From the NCBI GenBank assembly GCA_964036665.1, contig OZ038526.1, positions 15,190,001-15,254,000 on the forward strand: a stretch of 64,000 bases of DNA, written 5' to 3'. The notes below the pieces were generated by a model. That model was not told the DNA's origin. It saw nothing but the letters and a program-made list of their open reading frames with translations, and did not search any database. This document shows, in pieces, positions 51,901-62,269 of this stretch (position 1 is the stretch's first letter; each line of letters begins with the position of its first letter). Source of the stretch: Gordius sp. MW1. Its lineage: Eukaryota; Nematomorpha; Gordioida; Gordea; Gordiidae. The translations under genes and the position numbers were made by a program.

Positions 51901-54900
51901 ACAAAAGACAACGTTTTATTGTTGCGATTAGTTTGTTGTATCGCAACGTGATTGCTTAATTTTTGAAAACTGCTCTATGCGATCATCATTTCAAAGTAAT
52001 AGTTTTTAGATTCTAATTTATTTTTACTTGGGATCATAGAAACCACGTCTGAAAACGACAACTTTCATCGGATGAATACGGTTCAAAGAAAAATATGTGA
52101 AAAATTTTGAGGTAAAAACATTTATTTTTTTTGATTCTATGTGAAAGAGCATGAAAAAATATATAAAAGTAAGCCAATTTGAGAATCCTATTATCCTCGA
52201 TTGACTTCCGAAAAGAGGTTTTAAGCTGCGAGAACTATCATTTTGACAAAAGACAACGTTTTATTGTTGCGATTAGTTTGTTGTATCGCAACGTGAGTGC
52301 TTAATTTTTGAAAACTGCTCTATGCGATCATGATTTCAAAGTAATATTTTTTAGATTCTGATATTTTACTTGGGATCATAGAAACCACGTCTGAAAACGA
52401 CAACTTTCATCGGATGAATACGGTTCAAAGAAAAATATGTGTAAAATTTTGAGGTAAAAATATTTAATTTTTTCGATTCTATGTGAAAGAGCATGAAAAA
52501 ATATATAAAAGTAAGCCAGTTTGAGAATCCTATTATCCTCGATTGACTTCCGAAAAGAGGTTTTAAGCTGCGAGAACTATCATTTTGACAAAAGACAACG
52601 TTTTATTGTTGCGATTAGTTTGTTGTATCGCAACGTGATTGCTTAATTTTTGAAAACTGTTCTATGCGATCATGATTTCCAAGTAATATTTTTTAGATTC
52701 TGATAAATTTTTACTTGGGATCATAGAAACCACGTCTGAAAACGACAACTTTCATCGGATGAATACGGTTCAAAGAAAAATATGTGTAAAATTTTGAGGT
52801 AAAAATATTTAATTTTTTCGATTCTATGTGAAAGAGCATGAAAAAATATATAAAAGTAAGCCAATTTGAGAATCCTATTATCCTCGATTGACCTCCGAAA
52901 AGAGGTTTTAAGCTGCGAGAACTATCATTTTGACAAAAGACAACGTTTTATTGTTGCGATTAGTTTGTTGTATCGCAACGTGATTGCTTAATTTTTGAAA
53001 ACTGCTCTATGCGATCATGATTTCAAAGTAATAGTTTTTAGATTCTGATAAATTTTTACTTGGGATCATAGAAACCACGTCTGAATACGACAACTTTCAT
53101 CGGATGAATACGGTTCAAAGAAAAATATGTGAAAAATTTTGAGGTAAAAACATTTATTTTTTTCGATTCTATGTGAAAGAGCATGAAAAAATATATAAAA
53201 GTAAGCCAATTTAAGAATCCTATTATCCTCGATTGACTTCCGAAAAGAGGTTTTAAGCTGCGAGAACTATCATTTTGACAAAAGACAACGTTTTATTGTT
53301 GCGATTAGTTTGTTGTATCGCAACGTGAGTGCTTAATTTTTGAAAACTGCTCTATGCGATCAAGATTTCAAAGTAATATTTTTTAGATTCTGATAAATTT
53401 TTACTTGGGATCATAGAAACCACGTCTGAAAACGACAACTTTCATCGGATGAATACGGTTCAAAGAAAAGTATGTGTAAAATTTTGAGGTAAAAATATTT
53501 AATTTTTTCGATTCTATGTGAAAGAGCATGAAAAAATATATAAAAGTAAGCCAATTTGAGAATCCTATTATCCTCGATTGACTTCCGAAAAGAGGTTTTA
53601 AGCTGCGACAACTATCATTTTGACAAAAGACAACGTTTTATTGTTGCGATTAGTTTGTTGTATCGCAACGTGATTGCTTAATTTTTGAAAACTGCTCTAT
53701 GCGATCATGATTTCAAAGTAATAGTTTTTAGATTCTGATAAATTTTTACTTGGGATCATAGAAACCACGTCTGAATACGACAACTTTCATCGGATGAATA
53801 CGGTTCAAAGAAAAATATGTGAAAAATTTTGAGGTAAAAACATTTATTTTTTTTGATTCTATGTGAAAGAGCATGAAAAAATATATAAAAGTAAGCCAAT
53901 TTGAGAATCCTATTATCCTGGATTGACTTCCGAAAATAGGTTTTAAGCTGCGAGAACTATCATTTTGACAAAAGACAACGTTTTATTGTTGCGATTAGTT
54001 TGTTGTATCGCAACGTGAGTGCTTAATTTTTGAAAACTGCTCTATGCGATCATGATTTCAAAGTAATAGTTTTTAAATTCTGATAAATTTTTACTTGGGA
54101 TCATAGAAACCACGTCTGAAAACGACAACTTTCATCGGATGAATACGGTTCAAAGAAAAATATGTGAAAAATTTTGAGGTAAAAACATTTATTTTTTTCG
54201 ATTCTATGTGAAAGAGCATGAAAAAATATATAAAAGTAAGCCAATTTGAGAATCCTATTATCCTCGATTGACTTCCGAAAAGAGGTTTTAAGCTGCGAGA
54301 ACTATCATTTTGACAAAAGACAACGTTTTATTGTTGCGATTAGTTTGTTGTATCGCAACGTGAGTGCTTAATTTTTGAAAACTGCTCTATGCGATCATGA
54401 TTTCAAAGTAATAGTTTCTAGATTCTGATAAATTTTTACTTGGGATCATAGAAACCACGTCTGAAAACGAACTTCATCGGATGAATACGGTTCAAAGAAA
54501 AATATGTGAAAAATTTTGAGGTAAAAATATTTATTTTTTTCGATTCTATGTGAAAGAGCATGAAAAAATATATAAAAGTAAGCCAATTTGAGAATCCTAT
54601 TATCCTCGATTGACTTCCGAAAAGAGGTTTTAAGCTGCGAGAACTATCATTTTGACAAAAGACAACGTTTTATTGTTGCGATTAGTTTGTTGTATCGCAA
54701 CGTGAGTGCTTATTTTTTGAAAACTGCTCTATGCGATCATGATTTCAAAGTAATAGTTTTTAAATTCTGATAAATTTTTACTTGGGATCATAGAAACCAC
54801 GTCTGAAAACGACAACATTCATCGGATGAATACGGTTCAAAGAAAAATATGTGAAAAATTTTGAGGTAAAATTTTTTATTTTTTTCAATTCTATGTGAAA

Positions 54901-57110
54901 GAGCATGAAAAAATATATAAAAGTAAGCCAATTTGAGAATCCCATATCCTCGATTGACTTCCGAAAAGAGGTTTTAAGCTGCGAGAACTATCATTTAGAC
55001 AAAAGACAACGTTTTATTGTTGCGATTAGTTTGTTGTATCGCAACGTGAGTGCTTAATTTTTGAAAACTGCTCTATGCGATCATTCAAAGTAATAGTTTT
55101 TAGATTCTGATAAATTTTTACTTGGGATCATAGAAACCACGTCTGAAAACGACAACATTTATCGGATGAATACGGTTCAAAGAAAAATATGTGAAAAATT
55201 TTGAGGTAAAATTTTTTATTTTTTTCAATTCTATGTGAAAGAGCATGAAAAAATATATAAAAGTAAGCCAATTTGAGAATCCCATATCCTCGATTGACTT
55301 CCGAAAAGAGGTTTTAAGCTGCGAGAACTATCATTTTGACAAAAGACAACGTTTTATTGTTGCGATTAGTTTGTTGTATCGCAACGTGAGTGCTTAATTT
55401 TTGAAAACTGCTCTATGCGATCATGATTTCAAAGTAATAGTTTTTAGATTCTGATAAATTTTTACTTGGGATCATAGAAACCACGTCTGAAAACGACAAC
55501 TTTCATCGGATGAATACGGTTCAAAGAAAAATATGTGAAAAATTTTGAGGTAAAATTTTTTATTTTTTTCGATTTATGTGAAAGAGCATGAAAAAATATA
55601 TAAAAGTAAGCCAATTTTAGAATCCTATTATCCTCGAATGACATCCTTAAAGAGGTTTTAAGCTGCGAGAACTATCATTTTAACAAAAGACAACGTTTTA
55701 ATGTTGCGATTAGTTTGTTGTATCGCAACGTGAGTGCTTAATTTTTTAAAACTGCTCTATGCGATCATGATTTCAAAGTAATAGTTTTTAGATTCTGATA
55801 AATTTTTACTTGGGATCATAGAAACCACGTCTGAAAACGACAACTTTCATCGGATGAATACGGTTCAAAGAAAAATATGTGAAAATTTTGAGGTAAAAAT
55901 ATTTATTTTTTTCGATTCTATGTGAAAGAGCATGAAAAAATATATAAAAGTAAGCCAATTTGAGAATCCTATTATCCTCGATTGACTTCCGAAAAGAGGT
56001 TTTAAGCTGCGAGAACAATCATTTTGACAAAAGACAACGGTTTATTGTTGCGATTAGTTTGTTGTATCGCAACGTGAGTGCTTAATTTTTCAAAACTGCT
56101 CTATGCGATCATGATTTCAAAGTAATAGTTTTTAGATTCTGATAAATTTTTACTTGGGATCATAGAAACCACGTCTGAAAACGACAACTTTCATCGGATG
56201 AACACGGTTCAAAGAAAAATATGTGAAAAATTTTGAGGTGAAAATATTTATTTTTTTCGATTCTATGTGAAAGAGCATGAAAAAATATATAAAAGTAAGC
56301 CAATTTGAGAATCCTATTATCCTGGATTGACTTCCGAAAAGAGGTTTTAAGCTGCGAGAACTATCATTTTGACAAAAGACAACGTTTTATTGTTGCGATT
56401 AGTTTGTTGTATCGCAACGTGAGTGCTTAATTTTTGAAAACTGCTCTATGCGATCATGATTTCAAAGTAATAGTTTTTAGATTCTCATAAATTTTTACTT
56501 GGGATCATGGAAACCACGTCTGAAAACGACAACTTTCATCGGATGAATACGGTTCAAAGAAAAATATGTAAAAAATTTTGAGGTACAAATATTTATTTTT
56601 TTTCGATTCTATGTGAAAGAGCATGAAAAAATATATAAAAGTAAGCCAATTTGAGAATCCTATTATCCTCGATTGACTTCCGAAAAGAGGTTTTAAGCTG
56701 CGAGAACTATCATTTTGACAAAAGACAACGTTTTATTGTTGCGATTAGTTTGTTGTATCGCAACGTGAGTGCTTAATTTTTGGAAACTGCTCTATGCGAT
56801 CATGATTTCAAAGTAATAGTTTTTAGATTCTGATAAATATTTACTTGGGATCATAGAAACCACGTCTGAAAACGACAACTTTCATCGGATGAATACGGTT
56901 CAAAGAAAAATATGTGAAAATTTTTGAGGTAAAATTTTTTATTTTTTTCGATTCTATGTGAAAGAGCATGAAAAAATATATAAAAGTAAGCCAATTTGAG
57001 AATCCTATTATCCTCGATTGACTTCCGAAAAGAGGTTTTAAGCTGCGAGAACTATCATTTTGACAAAAGACAACGTTTTATTGTTGCGATTAGTTTGTTG
57101 TATCGCAACA
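45946..57110 (+). repeat. 11,372-bp (33-monomer) duplication, copy 2
   Basis: Direct, adjacent repeat of copy 1 at constant offset. All private variants I compared are shared and I saw no mismatch up to about 57110. There the series breaks: ATCGCAACATGAG and GCGATGATG replace ATCGCAACGTGAG and GCGATCATG. Extreme identity means either a very recent unequal exchange or an assembly duplication. No gene is visible. Confidence 0.9.
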
Positions 57111-57662
57111 TGAGTGCTTAATTTTTGGAAACTGCTCTATGCGATGATGATTTCAAAGTAATAGTTTTTAGATTCTGATAAATTTTTACTTGGGATCATA
57201 GAAACCACGTCTGAAAACGACAACTTTCATCGGATGAATACGGTTCAAAGAAAAATATGTGAAAAATTTTGAGGTAAAAATATTTATTTTTTTCGATTCT
57301 ATGTGAAAGAGCATGAAAAAATATATAAAAGTAAGCCAATTTGAGAATCCTATTATCCTGGATTGACTTCCGAAAAGAGGTTTTAAGCTGCGAGAACTAT
57401 CATTTTGACAAAAGACAACGTTTTATTGTTGCGATTAGTTTGTTGTATCGCAACGTGAGTGCTTAATTTTTGAAAACTGCTCTATGCGATCATTCAAAGT
57501 AATAGTTTTTAGATTCTGATAAATTTTTACTTGGGATCATAGAAACCACGTCTGAAAACGACAACTTTCATCGGATGAATACGGTTCAAAGAAAAATATG
57601 TGAAAAATTTTGAGGTAAAAATATTTATTTTTTTCGATTCTATGTGAAAGAGCATGAAAAAA

Positions 57663-57672
57663 TATATAAAAG
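57663..57672 (+). promoter_or_regulatory. TATA-like motif TATATAAAAG, one per monomer
   Basis: Matches the eukaryotic TATA-box consensus and is followed five bases later by CCAAT, in nearly every monomer; this is one example. CCAAT normally lies upstream of TATA, so the arrangement is not a standard promoter. Satellite transcription from it is only a possibility. Block B copies with TCAATAAAAG or with the motif deleted would serve as natural contrasts. Confidence 0.3.
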
Positions 57673-57768
57673 TAAGCCAATTTGAGAATCCTATTATCCT
57701 CGATTGACTTCCGAAAAGAGGTTTTAAGCTGCGAGAACTATCATTTTGACAAAAGACAACGTTTTATT

Positions 57769-57795
57769 GTTGCGATTAGTTTGTTGTATCGCAAC
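57769..57795. other. Perfect 8-bp inverted repeat of the monomer (GTTGCGAT-N11-ATCGCAAC)
   Basis: Present in almost every monomer at the same place; this is one example. Arms GTTGCGAT and ATCGCAAC are fully complementary with an 11-nt spacer TAGTTTGTTGT. Only scattered copies break an arm (for example TATCGAAACG near 1125, GTTGCGTAAG near 9563, GTTGCGAGTAG near 58766). It could form a hairpin or bind a dimeric protein. Function is unknown. Confidence 0.75.
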
Positions 57796-60129
57796 GTGAG
57801 TGCTTAATTTTTGAAAACTGCTCTATGCGATCATGATTTCAAAGTAATAGTTTTTAGATTCTGATAAATTTTTACTTGGGATCATAGAAACCACGTCTGA
57901 AAACGACAACTTTCATCGGATAAATAAAGAAAAATATGTGAAAAATTTTGAGGTAAAAATATTTATTTTTTTCGATTCTATGTGAAAGATCATGAAAAAA
58001 TATATAAAAGTAAGCCAATTTGAGAATCCTATTATCCTGGATTGACTTCCGAAAAGAGGTTTTAAGCTGCGAGAACTATCATTTTGACAAAAGACAACGT
58101 TTTATTGTTGCGATTAGTTTGTTGTATCGCAACGTGAGTGCTTAATTTTTGAAAACTGCTCTATGCGATCATGATTTCAAAGTAATAGTTTTTAGATTCT
58201 TATAAATTTTTACTTGGGATCATAGAAACCACGTCTGAAAACGACAACTTTCATCGGATGAATACGGTTCAAAGAAAAATATTTTTTTCGATTCTATGTG
58301 AAAGAGCATGAAAAAATATATAAAAGTAAGCCAATTTGAGAATCCTATTATCCTCGATTGATTTCCGATAAGAGTTTTAAGCTGCGAGAACTATCATTTT
58401 GACAAAAGACAACGTTTTATTGTTGCGATTAGTATGTTGTATCGCAACGTGAGTGCTTAATTTTTGAAAACTGCTCTATGCGATCATGATTTCAAAGTAA
58501 TAGTTTTTAGATTCTGATAAATTTTTACTTGGGATCATAGAAACCACGTCTGAAACGACAACTTTCATCGGATGAATACGGTTCAAAGAAAAATATGTGA
58601 AAAATTTTGACATAAAAATATTTATTTTTTTCGTTACTATGTGAAAAAGCATGAAAAAATATATAAAAGTAAGCCAATTTGAGAATCCTATTATCCTCGA
58701 TTGACTTCCGAAAAGAGGTTTTAAGCTGCGAGAACTATCATTTTGACAAAAGACAACGTTTTATTGTTGCGAGTAGTTTGTTGTATCGCAACGTGAGTGC
58801 TTAATTTTTGAAAACTGCTCTATGCGATCATGATTTCAAAGTAATAGTTTTTAGATTCTTATAAATTTTTACTTGGGATCATAGAAACCACGTCTGAAAA
58901 CGACAACTTTCATCGGATGAATACGGTTCAAAGAAAAATATTTTTTTCGATTCTATGTGAAAGAGCATGAAAAAATATATAAAAGTAAGCCAATTTGAGA
59001 ATCCTATTATCCTCGATTGACTTCCGAAAAGAGTTTTAAGCTGCGAGAACTATCATTTTGACAAAAGACAACGTTTTATTGTTGCGATTAGTTTGTTGTA
59101 TCGCAACGTGAGTGCTTAATTTTTGAAAACTGCTCTATGCGATCATGATTTCAAAGTAATAGTTTTTAGATTCTGATAAATTTTTACTTGGGATCATAGA
59201 AACCACGTCTGAAACGACAACTTTCATCGGATGAATACGGTTCAAAGAAAAATATGTGAAAAATTTTGACATAAAAATATTTATTTTTTTCGTTACTATG
59301 TGAAAAAGCATGAAAAAATATATAAAAGTAAGCCAATTTGAGAATCCTATTATCCTCGATTGACTTCCGAAAAGAGGTTTTAAGCTGCGAGAACTATCAT
59401 TTTTACAAAACACAACGTTTTATTGTTGCGATTAGTTTGTTGTATCGCAACGTGAGTGCTTAATTTTTGAAAACTGCTCTATGCGATCATGATTTCAAAG
59501 TAATAGTTTTTAGATTCTGATAAATTTTTACTTGGGATCATAGAAACCACGTCTGAAAACGACAACTTTCATCGGATGAATACGGTTCAAAGAAAAATAT
59601 GTGAAAAATTTTGAGGTAAAAATATTTATTTTTTTCGATTCTATGTGAAAGAGCATGAAAAAATATATAAAAGTAAGCCAATTTGAGAATCCTATTATCC
59701 TGGATTGACTTCCGAAAAGAGGTTTTAAGCTGCGAGAACTATCATTTTGACAAAAGACAACGTTTTATTGTTGCGATTAGTTTGTTGTATCGCAACGTGA
59801 GTGCTTAATTTTTAAAAACTGCTCTATGCGATCATTCAAAGTAATAGTTTTTAGATTCTGATAAATTTTTACTTGGGATCATAGAAACCACGTCTGAAAA
59901 CGACAACTTTCATCGGATGAATACGGTTCAAAGATAAATATGTGAAAAATTGTGAGGTAAAAATATTTATTTTTTTCGATTCTATGTGAAAGAGCATGAA
60001 AAAATATATAAAAGTAAGTCAATTTGAGAATCCTATTATCCTCGATTGACTTCCGAAAAGAGGTTTTAAGCTGCGAGAACTATCATTTTGACAAAAGACA
60101 ACGTTTTATTGTTGCGATTAGTTTGTTGT

Positions 60130-60154
60130 ATCGCAACGTGAAATCGCAACGTGA
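60130..60154 (+). repeat. Local 12-bp duplication of the dyad's right arm
   Basis: ATCGCAACGTGA occurs twice, at 60130-60141 and 60143-60154, separated by one A. This monomer alone has two right arms of the monomer's inverted repeat. I saw the same duplication nowhere else in the window. Confidence 0.8.
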
Positions 60155-60209
60155 GTGCTTAATTTTTGAAAACTGCTCTATGCGATCATGATTTCAAAGT
60201 AATAATTTT

Positions 60210-62269
60210 TAAATTCTGATAAATTTTTACTTGGGATCATAGAAACCACGTCTGAAAACGACAACTTTCATCGGATGAATACGGTTCAAAGAAAAATATG
60301 TGAAAAATTTTGAGGTAAAAATATTTATTTTTTTCGATTCTATGTGAAAGAGCATGAAAAAATATATAAAAGTAAGCCAATTTGAGAATCCTATTATCCT
60401 CGATTGACTTCCGAAAAGAGGTTTTAAGCTGCGAGAACTATCATTTTGACAAAAGACAACGTTTTATTGTTGCGATTAGTTTGTTGTATCGCAACGTGAG
60501 TGCTTAATTTTTGAAAACTGCTCTATGCGATCATGATTTCAAAGTAATAGTTTTTAGATTCTGATAAATTTTTACTTGGGATCATAGAAACCACGTCTGA
60601 AAACGACAACTTTCATCGGATAAATAAAGAAAAATATGTGAAAAATTTTGAGGTAAAAATATTTATTTTTTTCGATTCTATGTGAAAGATCATGAAAAAA
60701 TATATAAAAGTAAGCCAATTTGAGAATCCTATTATCCTGGATTGACTTCCGAAAAGAGGTTTTAAGCTGCGAGAACTATCATTTTGACAAAAGACAACGT
60801 TTTATTGTTGCGATTAGTTTGTTGTATCGCAACGTGAGTGCTTAATTTTTGAAAACTGCTCTATGCGATCATGATTTCAAAGTAATAGTTTTTAGATTCT
60901 TATAAATTTTTACTTGGGATCATAGAAACCACGTCTGAAAACGACAACTTTCATCGGATGAATACGGTTCAAAGAAAAATATTTTTTTCGATTCTATGTG
61001 AAAGAGCATGAAAAAATATATAAAAGTAAGCCAATTTGAGAATCCTATTATCCTCGATTGATTTCCGATAAGAGTTTCAAGCTGCGAGAACTATCATTTT
61101 GACAAAAGACAACGTTTTATTGTTGCGATTAGTATGTTGTATCGCAACGTGAGTGCTTAATTTTTGAAAACTGCTCTATGCGATCATGATTTCAAAGTAA
61201 TAGTTTTTAGATTCTGATAAATTTTTACTTGGGATCATAGAAACCACGTCTGAAACGACAACTTTCATCGGATGAATACGGTTCAAAGAAAAATATGTGA
61301 AAAATTTTGACATAAAAATATTTATTTTTTTCGTTACTATGTGAAAAAGCATGAAAAAATATATAAAAGTAAGCCAATTTGAGAATCCTATTATCCTCGA
61401 TTGACTTCCGAAAAGAGGTTTTAAGCTGCGAGAACTATCATTTTGACAAAAGACAACGTTTTATTGTTGCGAGTAGTTTGTTGTATCGCAACGTGAGTGC
61501 TTAATTTTTGAAAACTGCTCTATGCGATCATGATTTCAAAGTAATAGTTTTTAGATTCTTATAAATTTTTACTTGGGATCATAGAAACCACGTCTGAAAA
61601 CGACAACTTTCATCGGATGAATACGGTTCAAAGAAAAATATTTTTTTCGATTCTATGTGAAAGAGCATGAAAAAATATATAAAAGTAAGCCAATTTGAGA
61701 ATCCTATTATCCTCGATTGACTTCCGAAAAGAGTTTTAAGCTGCGAGAACTATCATTTTGACAAAAGACAACGTTTTATTGTTGCGATTAGTTTGTTGTA
61801 TCGCAACGTGAGTGCTTAATTTTTGAAAACTGCTCTATGCGATCATGATTTCAAAGTAATAGTTTTTAGATTCTGATAAATTTTTACTTGGGATCATAGA
61901 AACCACGTCTGAAACGACAACTTTCATCGGATGAATACGGTTCAAAGAAAAATATGTGAAAAATTTTGACATAAAAATATTTATTTTTTTCGTTACTATG
62001 TGAAAAAGCATGAAAAAATATATAAAAGTAAGCCAATTTGAGAATCCTATTATCCTCGATTGACTTCCGAAAAGAGGTTTTAAGCTGCGAGAACTATCAT
62101 TTTTACAAAACACAACGTTTTATTGTTGCGATTAGTTTGTTGTATCGCAACGTGAGTGCTTAATTTTTGAAAACTGCTCTATGCGATCATGATTTCAAAG
62201 TAATAGTTTTTAGATTCTGATAAATTTTTACTTGGGATCATAGAAACCACGTCTGAAAACGACAACTTT
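60210..62269 (+). repeat. Block F segment repeated at +2,700 bp, copy 2
   Basis: Partner of 57510-59569, in the same order and spacing, with at least one base difference. It leads directly into monomers that copy the beginning of the window (TTTAATCGG, CTTACGAAAAG). Confidence 0.85.

Larger units (their letters stand above)
57530..57874 (+). repeat. Representative 345-bp satellite monomer
   Basis: Taken from CTTGGG to CTTGGG, this copy has the majority sequence at all landmarks. Parts: dyad TTCATCGGATGAA (57567-57579), A/T-tract segment (57591-57660), TATATAAAAG (57663-57672), CCAAT (57677-57681), inverted repeat (57769-57795) and the palindrome ATCATGAT (57830-57837). The length, about twice a nucleosomal repeat, is typical of animal satellites. 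All six forward and reverse frames are closed in ordinary monomers. Confidence 0.88.
57510..59569 (+). repeat. Block F segment repeated at +2,700 bp, copy 1
   Basis: Matches 60210-62269 at a constant 2,700-bp offset, including CGGATAAATAAAG (about 57918), the short-form monomers, TTGCGAGTAG (58768) and TTTTTACAAAACAC (about 59400). One difference seen is AGAGTTTTAA (58371) against AGAGTTTCAA (61071). The match ends where TTTCATCGG (59569) meets TTTAATCGG (62269). Confidence 0.85.

Noticed and set aside
57530..57874. CENP-B box or hammerhead ribozyme within the satellite monomer
   Set aside because: No stretch fits the spacing TTCG-N4-A-N2-CGGG on either strand, and there is no CUGANGA core paired with a GAAA on either strand.
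20665..62113. Many 60-92 residue minus-strand open frames in the satellite
   Set aside because: They arise where single-base variants or indels remove the usual stops, are copied along with the higher-order repeats, and the one I examined in detail (20898) starts at TTG. Phe/Tyr/Ile/Lys-rich content mirrors the AT-rich DNA.
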